Assembly (NCBI GenBank): GCA_038087015.1
Contig: JASBNA010000004.1
Coordinates: 372,001 to 436,000 of the forward strand
Direction: 5' to 3'
DNA: 64,000 bases
Source of the DNA: Cerrena zonata
Lineage: Eukaryota; Basidiomycota; Agaricomycetes; Polyporales; Cerrenaceae
Shown here: positions 45,355 to 56,531 of the stretch, in pieces
Numbering within the stretch: the first letter of the stretch is position 1
Layout of the letters: every line of letters starts with the position of its first letter
Notes under the pieces: generated by a model
What the model saw: the letters and a program-made list of their open reading frames with translations, nothing else
What the model was told of the DNA's origin: nothing
The model's database searches: none
Translations under genes and position numbers: made by a program

Positions 45355-45898
45355 GGCTGTTGATCCTCTCAGAGAACGACCTGATAATGGACCTGAGCCG
45401 GCTTGACGACGAGCACAACGACGACGAAGGGGACGACGACGAGGGGGCCCGCACTGGGGAGAGGGGATGGCAGCGGTTGGGGGTATAAATACATCGTGCA
45501 CTTTCCTGCCCAAGCCAAGAGCATTCGAACTCCGCTTGGCTCTCCGACAGTCACCTCGTGTGTATTTATTCCCACGCACAGGCCAGATGATGTCACCACT
45601 CTGACTGACGCTAACCTCAGCGAAACCTGACTTCAATTCACCGCCAGCTCCAGTGAGACGGATTAATCGTTAATCTGTCTTGCAATTTTGGCATCTCGAC
45701 CCACAGCTATGCGACTGTGAACCCCACCAGAACATGATGTACCTCGCTATTCTTGGAGTCACTCCAATGATGTCAAGACCTCGGGCACATAACATATAAG
45801 ACGGTGAGTTTCATTCTCTCCTTACCTCACTATTTCTCGATTCGAAATGTACGAAATTCCACTATATTACTCCTCAACAGGTCCTAATACTTTCATAG
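45355..45898. promoter_or_regulatory. Divergent promoter region of TOA1 and the Ser/Arg-rich gene
   Basis: 544 bp between two divergent starts, richer in G+C than the arms (CGACGACGA-type runs near 45400-45450). A TATA-like ACATATAAGAC lies at about 45791 on the plus strand, about 105 bp before the downstream start. A possible 5' UTR intron for that gene runs from GTGAGT at 45804 to the CAG at about 45881. A long minus frame reaching 45636 is in frame with TOA1 but precedes its conserved start. Confidence 0.5.
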
Positions 45899-46473
45899 AT
45901 GCCGATTTTTCACACAAAGCAGAACACTGTTCCCCCACCCCCAGCCCAAAGTAGTCCTCCAAACCGCTCCCGCTCTCTATTTTCTCGTAACCGCACACCT
46001 TCCCCAGTACATAATGATTCCACGACCTCTCCAACCAACAGCCAGCGCGGAGGGTTCTTCTCGCGCCGTCGGTCGCTCTCGCCAGAGAACCCATCAACCA
46101 ATGGTAGCAACGGAGGATTCTTTTCTCGTCGCCGCTCGTCCTCCAGCTCATCTTCCAGCGGCGGCTCCCGTGACCTGAGAAAAGATCCCACCATTTCTGC
46201 TGCTCGCGCTAAAGTCGCCGATGCTGAGGCTAGCGAACGAGCTGCCGACTTCGCTTTAGCTCAGGCTCGTACTTCAGTGAAGGAAGCTCGTGAGCACGTC
46301 CGTATTCTTGAACGTGAAACCCTGGAAGAGTACGTTCACCCTACACCATTGTCACCGCACAAACTCATTGTTTGTTTTTATTTTATTTTGACAGGGCTCG
46401 CCGTGCAAAGGCGAAGCAGGCTGAGGCAAAGACTGTTAGCAAGAGTGCTAAGGGCCTTGGTAGACATGGTTGA
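45899..46473 (+). CDS. Ser/Arg-rich small protein with C-terminal coiled coil
   Basis: Two exons, 169 aa: 45899-46329 and 46395-46473. Residues 1-95 are low complexity: Pro/Ser/Arg-rich with two GGFFSRRRS repeats (about 41 and 63) and a poly-Ser run. Residues 100-169 are predicted helical and Ala/Glu/Arg/Lys-rich (AARAKVADAEASERAADFAL; VKEAREHVRILERETLEE; ARRAKAKQAEAKTVSKSAKG), consistent with a coiled coil. No enzymatic motif. The SRRRS repeats could be phosphosites. It resembles conserved hypothetical proteins of basidiomycetes, but I cannot name a family. Unlike the arms it has no copies in the window. Confidence 0.8.
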
Positions 46474-47078
46474 ATAATGTCGCACCAATCCCTCCAGATC
46501 TAATGAGACTCTTCGAGAGTTTCGATTAGGTCATAATGACCTTACGATAAGATCCGCAATAATATGATATTTTGACACCATACAGGTACTTCATCTGTTG
46601 CTTAAGCTTCGCAGATACACAGAACATCAAGTGCCTTGCAATGTGAGCATTCAATTCGGGACTGGCTCGGGAGAAACGAGAGTGGAAGCTGTCATCCAGG
46701 TATTGAAAAAAATGTTCGTTCCGTTAAGTTTCGTTCCTAACTGGAATGAGTGGTTTCTAAATTTGTCAGAATTGCTGAAGATATCTGCTATTCGCCGTAC
46801 AAGTGATAGGGATCATGAATCATCAGCATTGAACCGTCTGTCTAACAAGTGGAATCATTACCGTTCTATAAAACAAAATAATATTCCGTAAGATCCAAGT
46901 ACATTGAGCCTCTCCACAAACTGAATTCTAAAGGCTATACGTCAACGACGAACCAGTTTTAAAAAATCTGAAGGACTCTCGCAATATTTCTTCCTCCCAC
47001 AGAATGTCCACCCTCAACGAATGCACAAAGCATCGTCTGATCTTGCCTTCTCTGATCAAGTCGTTCTATCAAACCGTC
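46474..47078. repeat. Inverted repeat B, right copy
   Basis: No supported gene. 46560-47078 is the inverted counterpart of 25416-25860. The open frame at 46598-46891 lies in it but its counterpart on the left is broken. The first 85 bases are the 3' end region of the Ser/Arg-rich gene. Confidence 0.55.
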
Positions 47079-47111
47079 CTATTGTATATCTTGGTTGAAC
47101 ATAGAAAACAT
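47079..47111 (-). pseudogene. P gene stub (10 codons)
   Basis: MFSMFNQDIQ then TAG: the first codons of P exon 1, after which the sequence becomes P 3' flank. Equivalent to the stub at 25374-25415 on the left arm, so the deletion predates the inverted duplication or was copied by conversion. Confidence 0.7.
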
Positions 47112-47464
47112 GGCGACGTGATTGGTATTACTGAAACGTATGAGGCTCGGAAATATTGGATGTCGTGTTGCTTACACATCGACGCACACAGCTCAAGCCA
47201 TCTACAGGAAGGGAACAATAGCGGCGTCCAACCATACTAGCAGTTTGGACGGATCCGGCAAGTCCAAGCTTTCGGAATAGCGCTTCTTAATGCCTAGGAA
47301 CCCACGCTCATCGGCGCTCTCGTCAAAATGGACTTAGACTCAGACAATAAGGTGGGAAGAAGGGTCGGGGCTTGTAACGACCCCCCCCGCCCCCGACCCT
47401 GGTTCAAAAGCAATTCCTCATATTGTGAACCACAAGCAAGCGGATTGATCCCTCCCCACTCGTA
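47112..47464. promoter_or_regulatory. Cassette promoter facing a P stub
   Basis: In inverted orientation it keeps block 1 (AACCCACGCTCATCGGCGCT at about 47292) and a degraded block 2. A C run of eight (CCCCCCCC) followed by GCCCCCGACCC sits at about 47382, absent from other copies. Confidence 0.55.
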
Positions 47465-48833
47465 ATGGACCAAGGCTCACCGCCAGGAGCCACGGACGTG
47501 GCTCCTGATCGACAAGCCTATAGAGACCGTTTGACACTCCTTTCAGATGAGGTATGGTGGCGCGACCACCAGATATGGCTGGCTGAGAGGGGCTACATGC
47601 TACGACCCCGTTACAGGCCAGGATGGGTCCCTTCGTGGAAGGATACAGGCAAACGTTGGCACCTCTTCGAGGATGGACTCCAATTGGGGGTAGGTTCGAA
47701 TGACTTCTCCTAACGTTTCGAAGCTAACCTCGTGTGTAGCACCGTGCTGTGATGGATGCAACTCGGCTCTCTGATGGAGAGACTGTTATGTTAAAACGGT
47801 TCTCTCGAAGAACGAACGGGCTGGAGGGGCCAATCACTATGTTCCTTGCATCTGAGCCTGCCAAGTCTCATCCCAAGAACCACTCTACACCTATTCATGA
47901 ACTATTCGACATCCCTGGAGAAGAATTCTCTATTTTCGTGATGCCAGTCCTCGACAACTTCTTCAAACCTCGTTTTGAAACAGTCGGGGAAGTTCTCGAA
48001 TGCTTCCGTCAAATATTTGAGGTATGAAGCTGATAGTCAAATTATTACAACGAACTAATCACAGTTTCTAAATCAACACTAGGGTCTGCAGTTCTTACAC
48101 AACTGTCGCGTAGCCCATCGGTATGTGGCGCCGTGATAGAATACGTGGATCAGAACACTGACAACCTTTAGTGATCTCATGGTATACAATATCATGATGG
48201 ACTCGAGGGATATGTGGCCGGAACCTTTCCATGTTCAGGCCCCTCACATGAATCGATCGTTCACAGCAAGGGTCAAGAAACCATTCACTCGGACTGCTCG
48301 ACCTCCGAAATATCACATCATCGACTTTGGGTTGTCGCGTCAATATCCGCCTGATAATCTGAACCCCACGGAAACCTTTCCTGAGGGAGCCGATCGTTCA
48401 GTTCCAGAATTCAACAACGGAATTAAGCCTGTGGCTCACGATCCATTCGCAGTGGATATATACTGTGTGGGCAATGTTATCCAAGAGTATATACTGCAGG
48501 TTAGTCACCGAATGTTTGATAAGTTATAGGTGGTTATTCGCTAATTCTAGATATGCGTAGGTATATAATGGATGTGAATTCCTTCAACCTTTTATTGATG
48601 CGATGCGAGAGCCTGATCCGAAGAAACGGTTAAAGATCGATCAGGTAGTCGAACGATATGACAAGATCATCAAATCGCGATGGTGGTGGCAGCTTCGTGC
48701 CAGAGCCTTCTTGAAGAATCCCTCTGGAATGGACGATGAGCGTTACGGTGTTGTTGACTATACTCGCCAGTTATTCAACACAATCGGCCACATCTTGACA
48801 TTCAAGAGTGCATTACCGAAGCCTCGCAAATGA
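47465..48833 (+). CDS. Atypical protein kinase-like protein (K), intact
   Basis: Best reference copy on the plus strand. Five exons, 381 aa: 47465-47689, 47740-48021, 48083-48120, 48172-48499, 48561-48833. Residues 1-75: N-terminal segment with VWWRDHQIWLAERGYM, no Gly-rich loop. Lysine of VMLK at about 94. HRD with Asp about 183 and Asn about 188 (HRDLMVYN). DFG Asp about 233, so 50 residues separate HRD from DFG, about 30 more than usual. Helix F Asp in DPFAVDIY. C-terminal 90 residues hold MREPDPKKRLKIDQVVERYD (matches the RPxxxE end of kinase domains) and SRWWWQLRAR. This insert-bearing kinase type is known from Agaricomycetes; its substrates are unknown to me. No intact P partner. Confidence 0.88.
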
Positions 48834-49943
48834 TCCAGCGTTCGCGGGGGGTTCCTCTCACGGCATTCGTTTCTTGCTCATAGATTCCATTCCCCTAATT
48901 CACTTCGCCCTGATTGTCGCGATAAAGACATCACTCTTTCAACAGTGGAAAACATCTACTATCCACATTTTCCTGCTCGCTATCCATTGGACGTTTGTAC
49001 CTCGCTTGTATCCTTGCTTTGTTCGCTTAGTCCTGTCACTGAATGTTACCCGCCGTGTTCTTGTCCAAATTCTAGTCCTTCTAGACATGTTGCTTATCGG
49101 AATCAAGTGATGATGTCCCTGCGGCTATTCACGCCACTCGGCCTGTCATGATGAGGAGACTCTTTATTTTAATTGCTTGGCAATGGTCCCCTCACGAGAA
49201 AGTCGTCAGCTGATGGTTAACAACGCACCATCCGGAAGGACTACCCTTGAAAATATATCACTGAGTAACATGACGTAAGGCATGACTTATTGTTAGTGAT
49301 GGAATCGGTCACTACCATGCGAATTTGGACGATATGGCCTTTATGGGGCTCGGAAGATTCTATTCCGCCTTATTCAACCTCATTTAACTTAGTCCCAACG
49401 CAAAGGACAAGTCTCAACAAGCTAGAGTGCTTTAAATCAAAGATCGCGCTGTTAGGCTGACGTCGTACTAACAGGGTTCAGTAGTTGTACTTGGGAAAGT
49501 CCTAATTGTCTTTCGATTGCCTCTCGTGTATGGGGTAATATAGATTTGAGCTTTCTCGGTTTCGATATCGTCCTCATGGCTTGTTTGTCAGTATGCAGGC
49601 TTACAGCTAGAGGCTTCACTTCACATGATAACAAACTGGAGCGCGAACAAGAATTCCTAAAATGGCATGCTCAACGGTGGTTTCGCACAACAATACCAAA
49701 CAATCACCAGCGTTCGAGCTGAGTCCGAGACTCGGAGGCACCTGGTCACTACTTCTCAGGCTTGTGCACCTCCTAATACATATGCTTTAAGCACCCACGC
49801 TCATCAGCGCTCGCTTAAGATGGTCTTGTACTTGGACAATAAGGTGGGAAGAAGGTTCGACGCTTGCAGCTGCATCACCCAAGCACTCCCCATTCCTCAT
49901 ATCGTGAATTACAAGCAAGCGGATTAATTCCTCTCCACTCATA
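48834..49943. repeat. K 3' flank, KLEREQ fragment and orphan K promoter
   Basis: No supported gene. 48834-49180 is K 3' flank; 49450-49700 is the fragment with the frame LEREQEFLKWHAQRWFRTT; 49780-49860 is block 1 of the cassette promoter (AAGCACCCACGCTCATCAGC), placed about 150 bp upstream of the next K. No P gene or P relic is present between the two K genes. Confidence 0.55.
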
Positions 49944-51314
49944 ATGAACCAAGGCTCACCGTCAGACGCACCAGAAGTGGATCCAGATATTCAAGCCTAT
50001 AGAGATCGCTTGACACTCCTTTCGGATGAGGTATGGTGGCGTGACCACCAGGTATGGCTGGCTGAAAGGGGCTACATGCTGCGACCCCGTTACAGACCAG
50101 GTTGGGTTCCTTCGTGGAAGGGTACAGGTGAACGTTGGCAGCTACACGAGGATGGACTCCAATTGAAGGTAGGATTGAATACGTTCTTCTCATGTCTTGG
50201 AGTTGATATCTCATGCGATATAGCACCGTGCCGTAATGGATGCAACTCGGCTCTCAGATGGAGAGACTGTTGTGCTGAAACGATTCTCTCGAAGGACGAA
50301 CGGGTTGGAGGGACCAATCACCATGTTCCTTGCATCTGAGCCTGCCAAGTCTCACCCCAAGAACCACTCAACTCCTATTCACGAACTCTTCGACATTCCA
50401 GGAGAAGAATTTTCCATTTTCGTGATGCCAGTCCTGAACAACTTCTACAAACCTCGTTTTGAAACAGTTGGGGAAGTTCTTGAATGCTTCTGTCAGGTAT
50501 TTGAGGTATGAGGCTAATAGTTGAATTCTTATAATGAACTATTTACGATTTCTCATCAAACACTAGGGTCTGCAGTTCTTACACAGCTGTCGCATAGCTC
50601 ATCGGTATGTACAGACATCCTTGAATAAGTAAATCGGAATACTGACAACCTTAAGTGATCTCATGGTGTACAACATCATGATTGACTCGAAGGATATGTG
50701 GCCAGAACCCTTCCATGTCCAGGCTCCTGACATGAATCGATCATTTACAGCAGAGGTTAAGAGGCCATTCACCCGGACAGCCCGACCACCGAAATATCAT
50801 ATCATTGACTTTGGGCTATCACGCCAATATCCGCCTGATAATCTGAACCCCACAGAAACCTTTCCTGAAGGAGCTGATCGTTCAGTTCCAGAATTCAACG
50901 GGACTGAGCTTGTGGTTCATGACCCGTTTGCTGTAGACATATATTGTCTGGGCAACGTTATTCAAAACTATATATTGAAGGTGAGTCGCGGAATATTTCG
51001 TACTTTATGACTAGGCTTCTGCTGAGTCTCGGTATACATAGGTATACAATGGATGCGAATTCCTCCAACCCTTTGTTGATGCGATGCGAGAGCCTGATCC
51101 GAAGAAACGGTTAAAGATCGATCAGGTGGTTGAGCAATACAACAAGATAATCAAATCGCGATGGTGGTGGCAGCTTCGTGCCAGAGTCTTCTTGAAGAAT
51201 CCCACTGGAATGGATGATCAGCGTTACGGTGTTGTTGACTATACCCGCCAATTATTCAACACAATCGGCCACATTTTGACATTCAAGAGCGCATTACCGA
51301 AGCCTCGAAAATGA
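49944..51314 (+). CDS. Atypical protein kinase-like protein (K), intact, without P
   Basis: Five exons, 380 aa: 49944-50168, 50224-50505, 50567-50604, 50656-50980, 51042-51314. MNQGSPSDAPEVDPDIQ start; exon 2 has VVLK in place of VMLK and VLNNFYKPRF (Asp to Asn at the usual VLD). The exon 4 acceptor is TTAAG instead of TTTAG. Exon 4 is of the FHVQAPDMN and GADRSVPEFNGTELVV type. HRDLMVYN and DFGLS are present. It lies head-to-tail behind another K, with no divergent partner. Confidence 0.85.
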
Positions 51315-51857
51315 TTCATCGTTCATGGGGGTTCCTTTCATTACATTCGCCTGTCACTCATGAACTTCCCCTAATGATTTGAATCACACAGGTGTAGAGT
51401 CGATTCCAACATTCAACGGCATACCTAACTATGTCCAGTTGCCAATCGTCCACGTTTTCTTGTTTGTTGCTTATTATCATTCCGATATTCTTATTTTGCT
51501 TGTATCCTGCTTTCTTCGTTTAGTCCTGGTATTGAATGTGACCCATCATATTGTTGTCCAAGTTTTAACCCTTCTGGATACGTAGCTTACTGGATCCTAT
51601 AAATCAAGTAATGTCCCAGAGGCTAAGTATATGTGTGGCTATGATTATGGCGGGGCGTCCAAAAACAAAATATGACACGGTGTCGTCATTTCCTAAATCA
51701 GCTGTAATGCATATGCATAAGCACCCACGCTCATCAGCGCTCGCCAAAATGGGCTTGTACTCAGACAATAAGGTGGGAAGAAGGTTCGGAGCTAGTTCAG
51801 AAGGTATTCCTCATATCGTGAGCCGCAGGCAAGTGTTATTATCCCTTCCAAGTCGTA
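51315..51857. repeat. K 3' flank and orphan K promoter
   Basis: No gene. 51315-51610 is K 3' flank. 51719-51785 holds block 1 (AAGCACCCACGCTCATCAGC) upstream of the next K. Block 2, the TATA-like site and P are missing, so the promoter is only the K half. Confidence 0.55.
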
Positions 51858-53220
51858 ATGCACGAAGGCTCACCGTCAGGCGCAATGGACGTGGATCCCG
51901 ATGAGCAAGCCTACGAAAATCGTTTGACACTCCTTTCGGGTGAGGTATGGTGGCGTGACCATCAGGTATGGCTGGCTAAGAGGGGGTACATGCTACGACC
52001 CCGTTACAGGCCAGGATGGGTCCCCTCATGGAAGGATACAGGCAGAGGTTGGCAACACTACGAGGATGGACTCCAATTGGCGGTAGGGTCGAATACTTTC
52101 TCTTCACGCCCCGAAGTTGATCTCTTGTGCGATGTAGCACCGTGCTGTGATGGATGCAACTCGGCTTTCAGATGGAGAAACTGTCATGTTGAAACGGTTC
52201 TCTCGAGCAACGAACGGGCTAGAGGGGCCAATCACTATGCTCCTTGCATCCGAGCCTGCCAAGTCTCATCCAAAAAACCACTCTACACCTATTTACAACC
52301 TATTCGATGTCCCAGAAGAAGAGTTCTCCATCTTCGTGATGCCGGTCCTGGATGACTTCAATATCCCTCGTTTTGAAACAGTGGGGGAAGTTCTTGAATG
52401 TTTCCGTCAAATATTCGAGGTACGAAGCTAATACTCTTATTCGTATAATGACTCAATCACAACATCTACCTTGACACTACTAGGGTCTACAATTTCTGCA
52501 CGATTGCCGTATAGCTCATCGGTATGTGGCGCCGTGATAGAATACGTGAATCAGAACACTGACGACGTTTAGTGACCTTATGGTTTACAACATTATGATA
52601 GACTCGAAGGATATGTGGCCTGAGCCATACCATATCATGGCTCCCCACATGAATCGATCATTCACAGCAAGGGTCAAGAAACCGTTCACTCGGACTGCTC
52701 GACCACCGAAATATCATATTATTGACTTTGGGCTATCACGTCAATATCCAGCTGATAATCTGAATCCTACAGAATATATTCCAGAAGGGGGTGATCGTAC
52801 AGTGCCGGAATTTAACAACGGAATTAAGCCTGTGGTTCATGACCCATTTGCTGTAGACATATACTGTGTAGGCAATGTTATTCAAAACTACATACTGAAG
52901 GTTAGTCGTCGAATATCTCATAATTCCCCGGTGCTGACTCTGGATATGTGTAGCCGTACACCGGCTGTGAATTCCTTCAGCCCCTAGTTGATGCGATGCG
53001 AGAGCCCGATCCACAGAAACGATTGAAGATCGAGCAGGTAGTTGAACGATACAACAAGATTCTCAAGTCGCGGTGGTGGTGGCAACTTCGTGCCAGAGTT
53101 CTCTTGAAGAACGACGGGAGATGGCTCGATGAGCGTATTGCTGACTATACACGCCAGCTATTCAACACCATGGGCCATATCTTGACATTTAAGAGCGCAT
53201 TGCCGAAGCCTCGTAAATGA
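51858..53220 (+). CDS. Atypical protein kinase-like protein (K), intact, without P
   Basis: Five exons, 379 aa: 51858-52082, 52138-52419, 52484-52521, 52573-52900, 52954-53220. Exon 2 ends VLDDFNIPRF, with NLFDVPEEEF where most copies have ELFDIPGEEF. Exon 4 is of the YHIMAPHMNRSFTARVKK and YIPEGGDRTVPEFNNGIKP subtype. Exon 5 differs by only two residues from that of the inverted copy at 11680, whereas exon 4 differs at many. Catalytic motifs intact. Confidence 0.86.
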
Positions 53221-54289
53221 TCCAGGGTTGCTATCTCACTTTATTCGCTTGTCATTCATGGATTCCCCCACTGGTTCGATTCGTACCGATTACCGTGATG
53301 AAACGCATCACTCCTCACAACAGCAGACATAATTAGAGTCGATTCCAACATAACATACAGACGGCATATCTACTCTTGTCAATGACCCGCATTTTCCTGC
53401 TCGCTGTCTTATTGGACGTTCTTATCTTGCTTGCCTCCTTGATTTCTTCCCTTATTCCTGCCCCTGAATGTTACCCGTCGTGTTGTTGTCTAAATTCTGG
53501 TGCTTCTAGACATGTAGCTTATTGGAACCAAACCGTGCTTCTGAAGTTATCTACGTCACTCGAGTCGGACCTGAGATGATGAGGATACCCCTTGTTCTAA
53601 TTGCTCGACAATAGTTCCCTTCACGAGTACTTCGTGAGGTGATAGTTAACAATGGAAGAACTGCTATCAATTCTGTAGTATTTCTTGGAAATATATGACT
53701 GAATAACATGACGTGGGACATGATTTGAATGCTGCCATACGACTTTGGACGATATGACCTCTCTGAGCCTTTGACATTTCTATTCAACCCTATTCAACGT
53801 CAGTTGACTTAGTCCCAACAAGTCGAAGTGCCTAGATCCAGAATTCAGATTTCGCGTGTTAGGCTGAAATTGTACTGACAGGAAGGTTCAGTAATTGTAA
53901 GTACTCCAAGTCGGACTTGGACACGTCCTAATCGCCTTTCATCTTGCCTCTCGTGTATGCGGTGATGTAAATTCGAACCTTTCGGTCTCAACATCGCCTT
54001 CATTATTTGTTTGTCAGTGTACAGGCTTACAGCTAGAGGCTCAACTTCACATGATAACAAACTGGAGCGCGAACAACAATTCCTAAAATGGCATGCTCAA
54101 CGGTGGTTTCGCATAACAATACCAAATAAATCCAGCGCTCAAGCTGGACGTGACGAGGCACCGGTTTGCACTTCCTGGAAGACTTACGGTGGGAGTCGGA
54201 CAAGGAAGCTTGCTTGCTCAACAAACACTTCGGGTTGTAGCGACTACTGAACTGCTATATCGCTCATCCCAAATCGCTCAAACGCTGGT
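53221..54289. repeat. Inverted repeat A, right arm spacer
   Basis: No gene. It is nearly identical, inverted, to 10620-11679. The plus frame over 54011-54250 includes VYRLTARGSTSHDNKLEREQ, the same unassigned fragment found at 49.6 and 60.5 kb. Confidence 0.6.
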
Positions 54290-55005
54290 TCCTATTGGAG
54301 GGAACGACTGGTAGCAGGCCTATGGTGAGCTTCTTACCCTGCTGTCTCGAGAAATCTTCTGGTGTGATCACCAAGTATGGCTGGTAGAAAAGGGCTAAGA
54401 CTACATGTTGCGGTCTCGCTACAAACTAGATTGGGTCCCTTCATGGAAGGATTCAGGAAAGCGTTAGGTACACATCGAGGATGGACAGGTGTCGTCGGTA
54501 CGAACGAACGTTTTGTCATTAGCTTTCAGCGCCGAGAATTGACCCTATGCAGCATCACGCCGTCATAGATGCGACTCGAATCTCTGACAGAGAAACTGTT
54601 ATGCTGAAGTCGTTCTCTCCAGCGAGGAATGGATTGGAAAAGGATATTACTATCTTCCTTGCCACAGAGCCAGCAAAGTCTCACCCAAGGAACCACTCCA
54701 ATCATATCTACAAGGTCCTTGATATATCAGGAGAAGATATCTCTCCATCTCCCTCAGTTTGAGACGGTCGGTGAAGCATCTCGTCAAGTGTTTGAGGTGT
54801 GTGAACTTTTCTCTTTGTGAAACACTCTCACTACCGTCACAGCAGGGGCTACAGCGCTTTCATGCCGCACAGTCCACTGGTACGTATATTCTATACCGCT
54901 ACTGAAGGGGAGAGACTTATAGATGTATAGTGACTTGATGTATTTCAACATCACGACTGATTCGAGAGACATGTGGCCAAAGCCAGCTGTTGACTAGAGG
55001 TTCGA
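54290..55005 (+). pseudogene. K kinase pseudogene of divergent branch
   Basis: Exon 1 (LTLLSREIFWCDHQVWLVEK, then a stop and a frameshift near DWVPS), exon 2 (54547-54762: DATRISDRETVMLKSFSPA; FLATEPAKSHPRNHSNH), a reduced exon 3 and the beginning of exon 4 (SDLMYFNITTDSRDMWPKP) ending at a stop. The GEDISP region is truncated. The left mirror at 10125-10600 shares the exon 1-2 lesions but lacks the rest. Confidence 0.7.
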
Positions 55006-55589
55006 CTCTATTTCCTAGCTAACACGAATCCTTTTGTTCTCGTGTCAGAGCTCTGTTATGTCTACTGAGAGAATTAAGTAACTAACATCAATCACTCGTG
55101 TTCTCTCAAAGTTTGAAATCGATGAGTTTGGTCGTCGGAAGAGGAAAGCGTGACTACTTTTGGTTCTTCCTACCCTTCAGCGGCAGGTCTATCTCAACCT
55201 CGCTCTTGTTTTCTGATTATCGTAACGTTTATAGCAACAGGTTGCGGGAATTTGAGTGCCTACGGTTCCCTTGCCTATCCGTGGACCCTACACGGAGCTG
55301 ACACGGGACTGGAGGCAGCTGCCACTCACGTCCTCATCCAACCTTCATCATCGACAAACACACACGCCAGCCTTATTCGAGCCTGTTGCACTATGAGTTT
55401 GGTATATGCTTACCAGTTGCTTTGGTACAATACAAAGTCGCTTGCGTTCTCAGTTATTCCGGTATGAAAACACCAGTACTGTAGCTTTGGTATAGCTAAC
55501 GTGAACACATGGACTGTACAGCGAGATAGTAGTGTAGAGGTATGCTATCACACCTGTTTATCTGTTGCTCTAATGTCTGAATCTTCTAG
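55006..55589 (+). repeat. Module B copy between kinase fragments
   Basis: The longest module B copy. A plus-strand frame at 55150-55467 gives SGRSISTSLLFSDY or, in the other frame, PRSCFLIIVTFIATGCGNLS with a hydrophobic run. It lies where K exon 4 would continue, so module B may derive from a K-like gene with a different C-terminal half. No intact gene. Confidence 0.45.
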
Positions 55590-55845
55590 TTTGTATGGAC
55601 GTATACACAGGATGTGAATCATCTACTTGATGCTATGCGGGAGTCTGGCCCGAAGAAACGATCGACCATAACCATTGACCAAAGATCTAAGCAATATAAC
55701 ATAGTCTTCAAATTGTGGTGGCAGCAGCCACCTCCAGATAGAGTCCTTCCGACGAGAGACGACAAAAACTCGAAGACCGATTTGTTAACCATGCTAGATG
55801 GTTTATCGACACCACTGGGCACATGTTAACGTCTAACAATGTACT
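55590..55845 (+). pseudogene. Relic of K last exon
   Basis: Plus-strand frame with LLDAMRESGPKKRSTI, SKQYNIVFKLWWQQPPPDR and a short tail, matching K exon 5 without the final TFKSALPKPRK. Same branch as the relic at 345-602. Confidence 0.6.
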
Positions 55846-56366
55846 TCTAAAATTCCAGGGTGAGCTAGGTTTCTATTCGAAATGGCCCACATTGTGACGG
55901 CCAAGGATGCATTGTCAGAACCCGGGGATCGGTATGGCCTCTCATAGTATCGTCTGGTTGATTCTTTCTGTTGTCTCGTGGCTGATTATTCTCCCTCTTT
56001 CATCCAGGTATCCATTATTTAAAAAAATCCATTACGTCTACCCAGCGTGTCCAGAGTGTTCGTAAATGTTCACCACGCTCCTTTCCAAAAAACGGACTAT
56101 TGTAGTCGGCTCACAAGTCATACTTGAATTTTACAGATTCCAGATTGCCCAGCTGAACGGATGCCAGGTCAAATCAAAGGAGAATTGGAGTGCCTTTGGG
56201 CTGACATATAAGATGTGACGTGTCCTTGTTGCGACTGACGTTTACATTCAGTTCTTTTCTTGTTGTCGAGACTCCGAACTGCAAGACAGCTGTTCTTAAC
56301 ATAACACTTCATCCTTCCATCTCTTATTCCCGTTTTCTTACACACTTCTAGGGTACAGATTTAACC
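55846..56366. repeat. Spacer at the edge of inverted repeat A
   Basis: No gene. 56050-56366 matches 9833-10124 in inverted orientation; 55846-56050 shows nothing recognisable. Confidence 0.45.
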
Positions 56367-56531
56367 ATGTTATTGTCCATAGCTATGACTAGATTCGCTC
56401 TATTTCAATCGTGTCTTTTCGGAATTATGGTTTCCTACGTCGTGGTACTCACGAATACGGATTTTGCTCAAATGGTGGTACCAAATGGGTGCGCGAAGTA
56501 CAAAGATTCCTTGTGGAAGATAAATCCGTGA
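56367..56531 (+). CDS. Small membrane protein ORF, 54 aa
   Basis: Begins MLLSIAMTRFALFQSCLFGI, one hydrophobic segment through VSYVVVL, then MVVPNGCAKYKDSLWKINP and stop. Same length and frame as the inverted copy at 9668-9832, with about ten substitutions that are mostly conservative. It lies between the decayed K at 54.3 kb and the P gene at 57.1 kb. It could be a real small gene or the best-preserved exon of a dead one. Confidence 0.4.
   Translation: MLLSIAMTRFALFQSCLFGIMVSYVVVLTNTDFAQMVVPNGCAKYKDSLWKINP

Noticed and set aside
45253..45636. 127-codon minus ORF overlapping the TOA1 start
   Set aside because: It would add a non-conserved Arg-rich N-terminus and read through the first intron. 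The conserved TFIIA start is MSNKIVPGVY at 45354.
46598..46891. 97-codon plus ORF right of the island
   Set aside because: It lies in inverted repeat B, and its counterpart at 25.5-25.9 kb is broken by stops.
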